24,245 bases of DNA, taken from positions 1 to 24,245 of IMG/VR virus record IMGVR_UViG_3300014838_000917; one strand, given 5' to 3'. This DNA comes from a virus. Below the pieces are notes generated by a model that had not been told where the DNA came from, did no database searches, and was given only the letters and a program-made list of their open reading frames with translations. The translations under genes were made by a program, and so were the position numbers. Shown in pieces: positions 5,818 through 13,977 of the stretch. Numbering within the stretch: the stretch's first letter is position 1; each line of letters opens with the position of its first letter.

Positions 5818-8800
5818 TGCCTCGGACGATCCCCTATAAATTCTCTCCTCAGGGCGTGACGGACACGCGCGATGTCGGCGCGCAACAGCAGCCGGGGTCT
5901 ATGATCGCCCTGACGAATTTGATCCCATCGGTGGACACTGCGAACCAATGGGTTGGCCGCCCTGGCGCGCTACAGCTGCCGAACTCGGCGACGAGCATGC
6001 TGTACGGGCCGATCACGGCGATGATCATTTCGGCTGATTTCATCGTCGGAATGGCGAATTCGTTCCTGTATCCGGGTTACGATGTTCCGTTTGTCTACAA
6101 TCTGGCGACGAATGCCTATGTAGCTATTACGGGGGTTACAGCCTCGAACGTTCCGCTCAGCGTGGCCAGTAACGATCCATCGTGGTTTATTCCGAATATT
6201 TGCACGGTTGGCGTAAAGCAGATCATTTGCCACCCCGGCTACTCGATAGCGGTCGGGTTCTTTTTTGGTTATATCGATTTTTCGAACGAATTGATCCCGG
6301 TTTACAATTCAGCCAACACGACGACCAATACTCTTCCCTATCAGCCGACGCTGTGTGTGAATTTCAACGAGCGCGCCATGTTCTTTATGAACCCGCCGGC
6401 GGGGGCGAACGCTCCGCCGGCGATCATAGGGAGTAACGTTCTGGAACCGCTGATTGTCGGCAACAGCAGCTACACGCTGACATTTGGCGACTACATCCCG
6501 CTTACGGCCGGGGCGGGCCTTCCGCTATCCAACCAATTAGGGGGTATTACTCAATCCCTGGTCGTGTTCAAGGGTACGACGAATATTTACCAGATCACAG
6601 GCGACTTCGCCTCTTCGATCTACATAAATTCCCTTAACGTCGCTACGGGGACAAATTCCCCCCTGGGTGTGGCCTCGACGCCGAACGGGTTGGCGTTCGT
6701 GTCGACGGATGGAATACGGCTGATTAATTTCCAAGGGCTGGTGTCGCCTCCGATCGGCTACAACGGGGAGGGGGTTGTCGCGCCCTTCTTGAATTCCGGC
6801 AATCCGGCAGAGATTTCCATGGCCTGTAATGGAACGATGCTGCGGATCTGCGGGCCGAACAGCGCGGGACAACAGCAAGATTGGATTTACAACATTGTTA
6901 CGCAGCAATGGGGCGGTCCTCACACGAATGCGGCGTCCTTTCTCGGGGTGTACGGATATGAGTTCATTGCCGCGTTTGCCTCTCCGTGGCAGCAGGGGCT
7001 ATGGCAGGAGTCTGTCGTCCCGACAGCCGCGTCGACGTATTCGGATGGCGTGTCTGCGGCTGCTGTGGGAACATTATCGTTTACAAATGGCACGATGCCG
7101 GGGGATCAGCTGGCGCTGAACGGGTCTATCTTTCCATTTATTTCGGGGGCGAGCAGCGGATACAACATTCAGGCGTCCTCGACGCCCGCGACAGCGGCCG
7201 CGAATGTTATACTCGCTCTCAGCGCCTCGACAGATGCGCAAGCCCTTCTTTGCAGTTATACGGCTGGGAATGTGATCGCAATCACATACAAGACGACGGG
7301 GACGTCTGGTAACAACTTCGATCTTTCGACAAATTCCCCCAATAATATTTTGTTCAGCGGGCCGACGTTGACCGGAGGAGCAACCGGCAAGTACGCCAGC
7401 GGTACGATTACATTTCCGAACGGGACGGTTCCCGGAGAAACGATGACTCTCGGGGCCGCGGCCAACGGTTCGGTCTGGACGTTCATCTCGGGGGCGAGCA
7501 GCGGATACAACATTCAGGCGTCCACAAACCCAACGTTGGCGACAATATACGCGCAGATAGCCTTGGCCGCATCGACAAATTCCCCTGTAGACCTCGCGAC
7601 ATATTCTTACGCATCGACCGTCGTTACGGTAACATACACCACGACGGGAGCCGTGGGGAATTCGTTCACGCTGAATTCGAACACGACGCAGACCGCGTAC
7701 TTGTCCAGTTATACACTATCAGGCGGTTCGACGGCCGCTGCTGCAACGGGGTCGTTCCTTTTTCCGACAGGCACAACGGCCGGTAATACGCTCAGTATCA
7801 ACGGTTCGGTCTGGACGTTCATCTCGGGGGCGAGCAGCGGATACAACATTCAGGCGTCGGCAACGGGAACGACGGCCGCCGCAAATGTGACGGCCGCTCT
7901 ATCGGCGTCGAGCGACGTGAATGCCCTGTTATGTACATATGCCACGTCGACAAGTACTACGAACATCACATGCAAAACAACAGGAACGGCAGGAAATAAC
8001 ATCAACATAGCGTGGACGCTAAACAACATCAGCGGGCCGACGTTGACCGGAGGCGCTGCGACGGTGAACGCGAGCGCGACGGTGACGTTTCCGTCTGGAA
8101 CGCAGCCGTCCCAAATACTCAACCTGAACGGCTCGGTGTTTACTTTCGCGTTGGCGAGCAGCGGATACAACATTCAGGCGTCCTCGACGCCCGCGACAGC
8201 GGCCACGAATGCCGCCGCGGCCCTTTCGGCGTCGAGCGACACGAATGCGCTGCTTTGCACCTATGCGGCGGTTGGAGACGTTCTGACGATCACCTATGCC
8301 ACGTCGGGGACCGGCGGAAATTCCTTCACCCTCGCGACCCTCCCCTCCGGTTCGTCCTATGTTTCGATGCCGACTTTGACCGGGGGCTCTCCGTTTATCG
8401 CGCCCTCCGGGACCTTTTATTTTCCAAGTGGGACCGTGGCGGGGATGATGCTCAACCTGAACGGCTCGGTGTTTTCCTTCGGACCTTCATCGAGCGGATA
8501 TGTCATCCAGGCCAATCCGACGCCGGGGACGGCTGCGACGAACGTGCAGGTGGCTCTCGCCGCATCGAGCGATCCGAATGCGTCCCTTTGCGCATATGCC
8601 GTGACAGGAACCAGCAATGTCACGGTGACCTATAAAACGACGGGGACGGCCGGGAATACCTTCGGCTTGTCCATAGGCCAGCTGTTTTCGGTCGGCGTCA
8701 CCGGGGCGACGCTCCAAGGCGGCTCTTCCGCGTCGCCAGAGTCGTTCGTTTTCCAGACGTCGTACCTGCCTCTTCGCGATGACATCCGGCAATGTGCGTC

Positions 8801-9062
8801 TGTGCTTTCTGTTCAATATGGCGCGGACGGCGGCGGCTCCTGGGCGGTGACCGCGACAGATCAGGCGGGGACAGTGATCGATAGCGTCACTCTCGCGCCG
8901 CCGGCAGTTCTCGCCGCGAACCAGATTCCCTGGAATGTTCCGCTTGTTTTCGACAAGATGAGCATCGCGGTGACAGGGCAGCTGAGCGCCGGGACGCGGA
9001 TCGGCGACCTGTATCTCGAATATCAACCTCTCGGGTATGTGCCGATCCCCTTCCCCGGATAG
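5817..9062 (+). CDS. Tail nozzle/hub protein (P22 gp10 / T7 gp12-like) with five tandem beta domains
   Basis: A 1081-residue protein starting at ATG 5817 (TGATG junction; a TTG one codon earlier is possible). Residues 1-410 resemble nozzle or 'packaged DNA stabilisation' proteins: an IPYKFSPQGVTDTRDVG start, repeated strand motifs, the QSLVVFKGTTNIYQITGDF segment and a GLAFVSTDGIRLINFQG blade-like unit, consistent with a beta-propeller hub. Residues about 414-970 are five repeats of about 110 residues, each with a NGSVWTFISGASSGYNIQAS-like core, an alanine-rich helix and a TYKTTGTAGNxF strand. The last 110 residues are a different, non-repeated beta domain. Nozzle proteins of this group are usually about 470-800 residues, so the repeat array accounts for the extra length. 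A hairpin (GGCTG/CAGCC, 9062-9076) follows the stop. Confidence 0.7.
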   Translation: MPRTIPYKFSPQGVTDTRDVGAQQQPGSMIALTNLIPSVDTANQWVGRPGALQLPNSATSMLYGPITAMIISADFIVGMANSFLYPGYDVPFVYNLATNAYVAITGVTASNVPLSVASNDPSWFIPNICTVGVKQIICHPGYSIAVGFFFGYIDFSNELIPVYNSANTTTNTLPYQPTLCVNFNERAMFFMNPPAGANAPPAIIGSNVLEPLIVGNSSYTLTFGDYIPLTAGAGLPLSNQLGGITQSLVVFKGTTNIYQITGDFASSIYINSLNVATGTNSPLGVASTPNGLAFVSTDGIRLINFQGLVSPPIGYNGEGVVAPFLNSGNPAEISMACNGTMLRICGPNSAGQQQDWIYNIVTQQWGGPHTNAASFLGVYGYEFIAAFASPWQQGLWQESVVPTAASTYSDGVSAAAVGTLSFTNGTMPGDQLALNGSIFPFISGASSGYNIQASSTPATAAANVILALSASTDAQALLCSYTAGNVIAITYKTTGTSGNNFDLSTNSPNNILFSGPTLTGGATGKYASGTITFPNGTVPGETMTLGAAANGSVWTFISGASSGYNIQASTNPTLATIYAQIALAASTNSPVDLATYSYASTVVTVTYTTTGAVGNSFTLNSNTTQTAYLSSYTLSGGSTAAAATGSFLFPTGTTAGNTLSINGSVWTFISGASSGYNIQASATGTTAAANVTAALSASSDVNALLCTYATSTSTTNITCKTTGTAGNNINIAWTLNNISGPTLTGGAATVNASATVTFPSGTQPSQILNLNGSVFTFALASSGYNIQASSTPATAATNAAAALSASSDTNALLCTYAAVGDVLTITYATSGTGGNSFTLATLPSGSSYVSMPTLTGGSPFIAPSGTFYFPSGTVAGMMLNLNGSVFSFGPSSSGYVIQANPTPGTAATNVQVALAASSDPNASLCAYAVTGTSNVTVTYKTTGTAGNTFGLSIGQLFSVGVTGATLQGGSSASPESFVFQTSYLPLRDDIRQCASVLSVQYGADGGGSWAVTATDQAGTVIDSVTLAPPAVLAANQIPWNVPLVFDKMSIAVTGQLSAGTRIGDLYLEYQPLGYVPIPFPG
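7058..8727 (+). repeat. Five tandem ~110-codon beta-domain repeats with near-identical DNA cores
   Basis: Repeats begin near 7058, 7380, 7729, 8056 and 8389. Most of each unit has diverged, but short DNA blocks are identical: 7148-7199 equals 8153-8204 (52 bp), 7463-7522 equals 7799-7858 (60 bp), and the sequence for GPTLTGG near 7355-7378 recurs near 8031-8053. The fifth unit shares only a short block (about 8451-8475) with the fourth. Different pairs share different blocks, which suggests repeated recombination or gene conversion between units. Confidence 0.85.
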
Positions 9063-9106
9063 GCTGATTTACAGCCGGGGCGACTTGATGTAAGAGGAGG
9101 ATCGAT

Positions 9107-9355
9107 ATGGGGTTTGCTCAAATGACGACGCCTGCGACACTCAATTTCGCCGCCCACGGAACCACCGCGATCTATCCGCTTTTTACGAATGACGGAAGCG
9201 GAAACTTGATGGCCTCGGGCGTGGCTCCGGTCATCGGCATGCTGGTCGAGCTGCGGCTTTTATCCACCTTCCTGAACACGAGCGGCCTCGATCTCGCGCC
9301 GATGCGTGCGGACGAGTTGGCCGAAATCCTGGTCGGCGGGAAGGGGTCTCTCTGA
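9107..9355 (+). CDS. Small virion-associated protein, paralogue of the next gene
   Basis: An 82-residue protein with an excellent ribosome-binding site (AGAGGAGG) before ATG 9107. The N-terminal half is beta-like (TPATLNFAAHGTTAIYPLF); the C-terminal half is VELRLLSTFLNTSGLDLAPMRADELAEIL. The second half is shared with the following gene, which starts in its stop codon (TGATG). Such small proteins downstream of the nozzle gene may be tail or head decoration subunits. No named family is recognised. Confidence 0.6.
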   Translation: MGFAQMTTPATLNFAAHGTTAIYPLFTNDGSGNLMASGVAPVIGMLVELRLLSTFLNTSGLDLAPMRADELAEILVGGKGSL

Positions 9356-9645
9356 TGCCCCAGGGCCTCGGAACAATTCCCTATGTGACGCTGACCGATC
9401 CTTCCCAGAGCGTCTACAATTTCAATATGTTGATCGAGCAGATCAACGCACAGCTGCTGAACAATGTCGCCGTCGTCGCCGGCCAGTTCGCACAGACGAG
9501 CAACCTCGCCTCGACCGGAACGGGACAGCTCACGGCGACGACGCTCGCGGCGCAGATTTCGATTCTGGTCGAACTTCGGGTAATCGCCAACCTGCTGAAT
9601 CCGACAGGCCTCGATCTCGCGCCGATGCGTGCGGACGAGTTGGCC
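9284..9645 (+). repeat. Identical 39-bp segment in two neighbouring paralogues
   Basis: 9284-9322 and 9607-9645 are identical and encode the GLDLAPMRADELA segment in the same reading frame of the two small genes. Flanking codons differ, so this is a conserved block between tandemly duplicated genes, kept by recent duplication or gene conversion. Confidence 0.85.
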
Positions 9646-9672
9646 AATATTCTGCCACCGGGCTCGCTTTAG
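9355..9672 (+). CDS. Small virion-associated protein, paralogue of the previous gene
   Basis: A 105-residue protein starting at the ATG that overlaps the upstream TGA. Residues about 20-60 form a helical and beta section (YNFNMLIEQINAQLLNNVAV) and residues about 63-100 repeat the VELRVIANLLNPTGLDLAPMRADELANIL module of its neighbour. Only the C-terminal module is shared; the N-terminal halves are unrelated by eye. Fusing the same C-terminal element to different N-termini suggests a docking or oligomerisation element. Function is otherwise unknown. Confidence 0.6.
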   Translation: MPQGLGTIPYVTLTDPSQSVYNFNMLIEQINAQLLNNVAVVAGQFAQTSNLASTGTGQLTATTLAAQISILVELRVIANLLNPTGLDLAPMRADELANILPPGSL

Positions 9673-9685
9673 AAAGGCCGCTCCC

Positions 9686-10285
9686 ATGTCGATCATTCAA
9701 GGCGTCGTCGTCGCGCCAGGCGCAAATCCGACAGGCTCCAATCCGCAAGTTCCGGCCAGCCCGCAGGGCGATCTCATGGTCTCCGAAGTCCATGGGAAAT
9801 GGTACAACGCCTCGCGCAACGGGCATTTGTGGATCGCGGCGTCCCTGATCGCCGGCGTGACCATCCCCGTCAACACCGCGACTGCCGCAACCTTCGGCAT
9901 TTACAATCCGCCGGGATCTGGAATCAATGTCGAGCTCGTGCATTTCACGTTCGGCACCGTCGCCGCCGGCGTCGCGACCATCGGCCAGCTTCTCGCCACG
10001 ATCTCCAAGCAGCTGCCGACGTCCGTCACCGCGGCGGTCAACACGATGAACCCGATGAACCCGGGCTCGCCGAGCGCGACCGCGTTTACCGTTGCGACCT
10101 TCACGGCCAGCACCCAGCATATTCCGCTGGTCGCGGCTTTCGCGACGTCGAGCATGACCGCGACGCAGTACGAATTCGACGGCAAGCTCATTCTGCCGCC
10201 CGGTTGGGCAATGCAAATCACCTCCTCGCCCGTTCAGTCCGCGGTCAGCATGCCGAGCCTGGCCTGGACCGAATGGCCAGTTTAA
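9686..10285 (+). CDS. Beta-rich virion protein, possible tail or decoration protein
   Basis: A 199-residue protein. The frame is open further upstream, but ATG 9686 fits best: AGAAAGG lies 8 nt before it and it clears the previous stop. The N-terminus holds a PQGDLMVSEVHGKWYNASRNGHLW segment that I associate with phage structural proteins; the rest alternates strands and Ala/Thr-rich turns (TIPVNTATAATFGIYNPPGSG, KLILPPGWAMQITSS), compatible with a jelly-roll. It has neither signal peptide nor membrane segment. Position among nozzle-associated genes suggests a surface protein of the virion; the exact role is not known. Confidence 0.6.
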   Translation: MSIIQGVVVAPGANPTGSNPQVPASPQGDLMVSEVHGKWYNASRNGHLWIAASLIAGVTIPVNTATAATFGIYNPPGSGINVELVHFTFGTVAAGVATIGQLLATISKQLPTSVTAAVNTMNPMNPGSPSATAFTVATFTASTQHIPLVAAFATSSMTATQYEFDGKLILPPGWAMQITSSPVQSAVSMPSLAWTEWPV

Positions 10286-10295
10286 GGAGAGCGAG

Positions 10296-10469
10296 ATGAA
10301 GGGCAAGGGCAGCATGCACAAAGGGCTGACCCACAAGGGTCACCCTTCGCCGACGCAGAAGAGCGGCGGTTCGCGCGGGGCGTCCATGAACAAGCCGTCG
10401 GTCGGCGATAAGGCGACGCGCGGCGGCGTGGCAAAATCGCCGAAAGGAATGGGACCGCGCACCGCATGA
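10296..10469 (+). CDS. Very basic 57-residue protein
   Basis: ATG 10296 is preceded by AAGGAGA at ideal spacing, 10 bp after the previous stop, and the frame ends at TGA 10467-10469. The product is almost entirely Lys, Gly, Ser, His, Thr, Pro and Arg (MKGKGSMHKGLTHKGHPSP, KATRGGVAKSPKGMGPRTA) with a single acidic residue. It is expected to be disordered and to bind nucleic acid or acidic surfaces. Possible roles are DNA condensation in the head or an ejected protein; none is proven. It is easily missed because of its size. The strong ribosome-binding site and operon position make it a likely gene. Confidence 0.6.
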   Translation: MKGKGSMHKGLTHKGHPSPTQKSGGSRGASMNKPSVGDKATRGGVAKSPKGMGPRTA

Positions 10470-10702
10470 GAACGCCGCGCGAAGAGGGGCAGGAGGCCGC
10501 GGAGAATTATCGCGCGGCCGCGGCCAAGGAGCGGCGGGATGAACTTTCCTGTACAGGCGATGTCTATGGCGGCGACCCGGAACCCGACGTTCCAATGGGA
10601 GCCATTTGCGCGGATCGCTCAGGAGGCGATGCCGGTATTGCGCGCCTATTGGGACGAGTCGCAAATCTTTGGGCGCGAATTGCCCATGGATCCGGATTTT
10701 GA
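10466..10702 (+). CDS. Possible small overlapping ORF before the GNAT gene
   Basis: A 78-codon frame starting at an ATG that overlaps the stop of the basic protein (ATGA). The first 30 residues (TPREEGQEAAENYRAAAAKE) look like a charged helix, but the remainder overlaps the GNAT gene by 164 bp in another frame and reads like a shadow. No ribosome-binding site stands at good spacing, so it would depend on coupling. It may be expressed as a coupling peptide or not be a gene at all. Confidence 0.25.
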   Translation: MRTPREEGQEAAENYRAAAAKERRDELSCTGDVYGGDPEPDVPMGAICADRSGGDAGIARLLGRVANLWARIAHGSGF

Positions 10703-11030
10703 CGCGTTCTTCCAGCTCGAGCGCGCAGGCCGATTCCGCGTCTATACTTGCCGCAGGCAGGGCCGGCTTATCGGGGTCAACAGCTTCATGGTCGGCGGGA
10801 CCCTCTTGCGCCGAGAACCGCCGACAGCCGCCGGGTTCATTCTCGTGCTGTCGCCGGCGGAACGGCGCGGCTGGACCGGCTACAAGCTCGTAAAGGGGGC
10901 GGAGGACGCATTCCGGGAGTGGGGCGTGCGTCTTGTGATTTACACGCCCAGCTCGACAACGGACCTCGGACCGATCTTGCGGCGCCTCGGATATCGGGAG
11001 CAGGGCGCGACTTACGAGAAACTCCTATGA
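10539..11030 (+). CDS. GNAT-fold acetyltransferase-like protein in the T7 gp13 position
   Basis: A 163-residue protein whose ATG has AAGGAG about 8 nt upstream. GNAT features: a VYTCRRQGRLIGVNSFMV strand pair (about 67-85), the acetyl-CoA loop-like RRGWTG (109-114) followed by a helix (YKLVKGAEDAFREWG), and the closing LRRLGYREQGATYEKLL. The pyrophosphate-binding loop matches the family's R-x-x-G-x-G/A pattern only loosely. Its position, after nozzle genes and before long internal-virion-like proteins, is that of T7 gene 13. It could be a true acetyltransferase acting on host or virion proteins, or a structural relic of the fold. The stop overlaps the next ATG (ATGA). Confidence 0.65.
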   Translation: MNFPVQAMSMAATRNPTFQWEPFARIAQEAMPVLRAYWDESQIFGRELPMDPDFDAFFQLERAGRFRVYTCRRQGRLIGVNSFMVGGTLLRREPPTAAGFILVLSPAERRGWTGYKLVKGAEDAFREWGVRLVIYTPSSTTDLGPILRRLGYREQGATYEKLL

Positions 11031-12364
11031 GCGGCGGCGGGACGGCCAGTTCCTCTGGCAGCCAATGGCAGGGGCTGTACGGGACGAACGCGCAAAATTC
11101 GTATGGCTCGCCTGCAGGGTCACAGCCGGCCGGCTCCGGCTATGGAGGCTTCCCTGCTTACGGATCATCGGCAGGCGGAGGGTTGATGTTCGGACCCACG
11201 GCCGGCGGCGGCCAGCCCGGAACCGGCTCGACATGGGGCGGATCGGGCGGCGGCTCTACCCCAATGACGCAATCTGGGGGGCTCGGAGCCACCACCTCCA
11301 CTCCGGCCTACGGAACCCCGGCGGGCGGCGGCTTGATGTTCGGACCCACGGCCGGCGGCGGCCAGCCCGGAACCGGCTCGACATGGGCCAACACGCCGAG
11401 CTCGACGTGGCAGGCGGCTCCCGATGCTCCTCCGGGTCTGTTGCCCGGCCAGGGGATGCCGTCAAATTACGCCATGCCGACGTCGCAGAGCAATTTCGCC
11501 GCCGCGATCGCCGATCAAGATCCATACAATCCGATGCAGCAGGTCTACGGCAGCTCGCTGAATTCCGCTGGGGGCCCGCGTGGGATTTTCAATGCGGACG
11601 GGACCCCGATGTCTGGCTCGAGCTACAATAGTCTTGCGGCGACGGGGTATCAGCTCGCGCAGAATGCAGGCACGCCGACTTTGCAAAATATCACCGGGGC
11701 CGACCAGCTGCAGAGTCAGGCGGGAGGGCCATACGGAGGGTTCATAATCGAGCCGGGCGGCCCGACCGGCGGCGGCCAGCTTCTTGCCGGCGCGAGTCAG
11801 GGCAATAAGCCAGGGAGCCTGATTTATACGGCGGGAGGGTCTCTGCCCCAGCAATCTGCGGCCGGCTCGTTGACGACGTCTCAATTCGATCAGGAAGTCG
11901 CGTCGGCCCCGGCGCTGCAATATCTCATTGCGATGAATCCTGCCTTGGCCAATAATTACGGAGCTCCGGCGGGTTTCGACGTCAATCAGCAATCCCTGCT
12001 CGATACCCAGGCGCAAGGGCAGTTGCAAGGGCAGCTGCAAAAGGACAACCTTGTGCAGAATTTGAACTACAACAATGGAAACTATACCTACGGGACGAAT
12101 GTCTCGATACCCGGAATGCAGCAGTCGTACAGCATGACGCCCATGACGTCCCAGCAAGCGCAAAGCGGCATGACCGGGGCGTTCAATCCGCAGCTCGGGA
12201 TGTACGTCGATCAAACGCCGATAACAGGGCAGGCCATGGCCCCACAAGCGCAGCAGCAGGCCAACTTCTCCGGACCGGGGACCTTTGAAACTCTGGGCTC
12301 GACGATTGTGGATCCCGCCCTGCTCTACCGCGCGCAACTACGCGCCCAAGGCCAAAACGCATAG
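11027..12364 (+). CDS. Gly/Gln/Ser-rich putative internal virion protein
   Basis: A 445-residue protein. The frame is open upstream to 10748, but the start is placed at ATG 11027, which overlaps the GNAT stop. It is low-complexity: a Gly/Ser/Thr/Pro-rich N-terminal third with an in-frame duplicated AGGGLMFGPTAGGGQPGTG segment, a middle section, and a Gln-rich helix-prone C-terminal third (LDTQAQGQLQGQLQKDNLVQ). It shares the MSGGG start and general make-up with the next gene. Place and size match the ejected proteins gp14-gp16 of T7-like phages, though sequence similarity cannot be shown by eye. No enzyme motif is visible. Confidence 0.6.
   Translation: MSGGGTASSSGSQWQGLYGTNAQNSYGSPAGSQPAGSGYGGFPAYGSSAGGGLMFGPTAGGGQPGTGSTWGGSGGGSTPMTQSGGLGATTSTPAYGTPAGGGLMFGPTAGGGQPGTGSTWANTPSSTWQAAPDAPPGLLPGQGMPSNYAMPTSQSNFAAAIADQDPYNPMQQVYGSSLNSAGGPRGIFNADGTPMSGSSYNSLAATGYQLAQNAGTPTLQNITGADQLQSQAGGPYGGFIIEPGGPTGGGQLLAGASQGNKPGSLIYTAGGSLPQQSAAGSLTTSQFDQEVASAPALQYLIAMNPALANNYGAPAGFDVNQQSLLDTQAQGQLQGQLQKDNLVQNLNYNNGNYTYGTNVSIPGMQQSYSMTPMTSQQAQSGMTGAFNPQLGMYVDQTPITGQAMAPQAQQQANFSGPGTFETLGSTIVDPALLYRAQLRAQGQNA
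11183..11387 (+). repeat. Two identical 55-bp segments, 150 bp apart
   Basis: 11183-11237 and 11333-11387 are identical and lie in the same frame, encoding the Gly-rich LMFGPTAGGGQPGTGSTWG segment twice (last residue differs after the block). The 50-codon offset and perfect identity suggest a recent in-frame duplication or gene conversion in a flexible linker. Confidence 0.85.
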
Positions 12365-12372
12365 GATAGAAA

Positions 12373-13965
12373 ATGAGTGGGGGTGGAGGCAGCTACACGC
12401 CGCAAATCACACAATTGCCGTATTCCCCGCAGGCGAACGTAAATTCGACCGTCGGCGGGACGGAATTGCTCAACCAGGGCACCGGCCTGCAGGGGTTGTT
12501 CAATTCCTATGGCGTGAACACGACGCCGTATCAGACCACGAACCTCAACAGCAGCGTGCCATACACCTATCCATCGTGGATGTCGTCGGACGGAGCGGCG
12601 CTCGGGACAGGAGCGTCCACCGGGACTCAGCAAGGGACCGGCACCGCGGCGAACACCTATACAACCGGCTATGCCCCGGTGAATACATCGACGGGCGCGA
12701 CGGGATCGTCGTCGGCGCCGGCGGCGGGCAAAGGCGGCGCGACGACGGCGAGCACCGGCCTGACGGGCGGCGGCCTTTCGACCTCCGGAACCGGCTATGG
12801 CACGACGGCCGGAGCATCGAGTCCTCTTGATCTATCGACTCTGACAGGCCTGATGAGCGCCCTCGGCGGAAGCGGCGGCTTGCCCAGCTACCAGACCTCC
12901 CTCGGCGGCGCGCCGACGAACGGGGCCGACGTAAATCTTCTTCAACCGACCAATTACACGGCGCAGCAGGGCGTCAATGCCGGGCAGGCCGTCCAGGCTT
13001 CGGTTCTCGGGCTACCCGACTATGCCTATAGCGCGCTGAACAATTTCAACTCGGGGACGAACACCGCGCTGTCGAATCAGGCGAATTCGCTCAATTTCGG
13101 GCAGACCTACGGTCAGCAAGCGGCGATCGGAGCGCAGCAGGCGGCGACCGGAGCGCTTCAGGCGGCGTCGAGCGGCGCGGGGTTGGTCGACGCGCTCTCG
13201 TCTCTCGGAAACGCCACGCAGTCCGCGGCCGGCTCGACCTTGCCTTATGTCAGTCAGGCGCTGGACGCCGGGTTCGACCCGCAAGGGGCGCTTTATAATC
13301 AGCAGTTGCAGAGCCTCGAGGACTCGATGGCGTCGCAGCAGGCGGCGAGCGGAACCGCGATGTCCCCCTATGCCAGCATGGCGACCGGGCAGGCGGTTCA
13401 GAACTTCAACAATCAGTGGGAGCAGCAGCAACTCGCAAACCAGGCGTCTGGCGCGAGCACGGCGAACGCGCTACTCAACGCGCAGACGATTCCGGCAGGC
13501 ATAGAATCTCAAGCGGCGAATGCCAGCGCCACAAACGCGGGCTCTTACGCCACAAGCGCGGGCTCTTACGGAACCGCGTCGTCGGCCGCAGCGCAACCAA
13601 CGTCCGTCCTCGACTCCTATTTGCAAGCGCTCACTTCCGGCGCGACGCAATCGCAAACCCAGGGGCAGACGGCCAGCGGCTTGCTCGGCGAGTTCAATTC
13701 GGGCATGACCGGCGGCACGAGTACGGCCATGAATTCCGCAAACAACACGCTGAATGCGCTCTCCGGCCTGACCGGCGTCGGAAATTCCGCCGCCAGTCAG
13801 CAGCAGGCCAGTGTGAGCGACGCATTGAGCTATTTGCAAACCGCGGTTCAGGCGTCGTCGGCACAGGCGCAAGCGGATCTGTCGTCGCAGCAAATGAGCC
13901 AGCAGTCGAGCGCCCAGCTCGGATCTGCGCTCGGCTCGCTCGGCGGCATGATGGGCGGAAAATAA
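12373..13965 (+). CDS. Ala/Ser/Gln-rich putative internal virion protein
   Basis: A 530-residue protein starting at ATG 12373 after AGGATAG, 8 bp from the previous gene. It begins MSGGGGSYTPQITQLPYSPQ, continues with a Gly/Thr/Ser-rich region to about residue 150, then has long Ala/Gln/Ser helices (GQTYGQQAAIGAQQAATGAL, QQAASGTAMSPYASMATGQA, SSQQMSQQSSAQLGSALGSL) and a Gly/Met-rich end. There is no signal peptide. Such alanine- and glutamine-rich helical proteins before a much larger protein are typical of the ejection-protein set of short-tailed phages. The role is inferred from context. Confidence 0.6.
   Translation: MSGGGGSYTPQITQLPYSPQANVNSTVGGTELLNQGTGLQGLFNSYGVNTTPYQTTNLNSSVPYTYPSWMSSDGAALGTGASTGTQQGTGTAANTYTTGYAPVNTSTGATGSSSAPAAGKGGATTASTGLTGGGLSTSGTGYGTTAGASSPLDLSTLTGLMSALGGSGGLPSYQTSLGGAPTNGADVNLLQPTNYTAQQGVNAGQAVQASVLGLPDYAYSALNNFNSGTNTALSNQANSLNFGQTYGQQAAIGAQQAATGALQAASSGAGLVDALSSLGNATQSAAGSTLPYVSQALDAGFDPQGALYNQQLQSLEDSMASQQAASGTAMSPYASMATGQAVQNFNNQWEQQQLANQASGASTANALLNAQTIPAGIESQAANASATNAGSYATSAGSYGTASSAAAQPTSVLDSYLQALTSGATQSQTQGQTASGLLGEFNSGMTGGTSTAMNSANNTLNALSGLTGVGNSAASQQQASVSDALSYLQTAVQASSAQAQADLSSQQMSQQSSAQLGSALGSLGGMMGGK
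13528..13569 (+). repeat. 21-bp tandem duplication in the Ala/Ser/Gln-rich protein
   Basis: 13528-13548 and 13549-13569 differ by one base and encode ATNAGSY then ATSAGSY. It is a small in-frame slippage duplication, of the same kind as the larger repeats elsewhere in the putative internal virion genes. Confidence 0.75.
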
Positions 13966-13977
13966 TCAAGGTGATGC

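Noticed and set aside
9053-9080. CCCCGG/CCGGGG and GGCTG/CAGCC hairpins around the nozzle stop codon as a terminator
   Set aside because: The structure has no T-run and is followed at once by a strong ribosome-binding site of a gene in the same operon, so termination is unlikely.
10748-11026. Upstream extension of the 11027-12364 gene
   Set aside because: It overlaps the GNAT gene and reads as low-quality sequence, whereas ATG 11027 is coupled to the GNAT stop and begins MSGGG like its neighbour.
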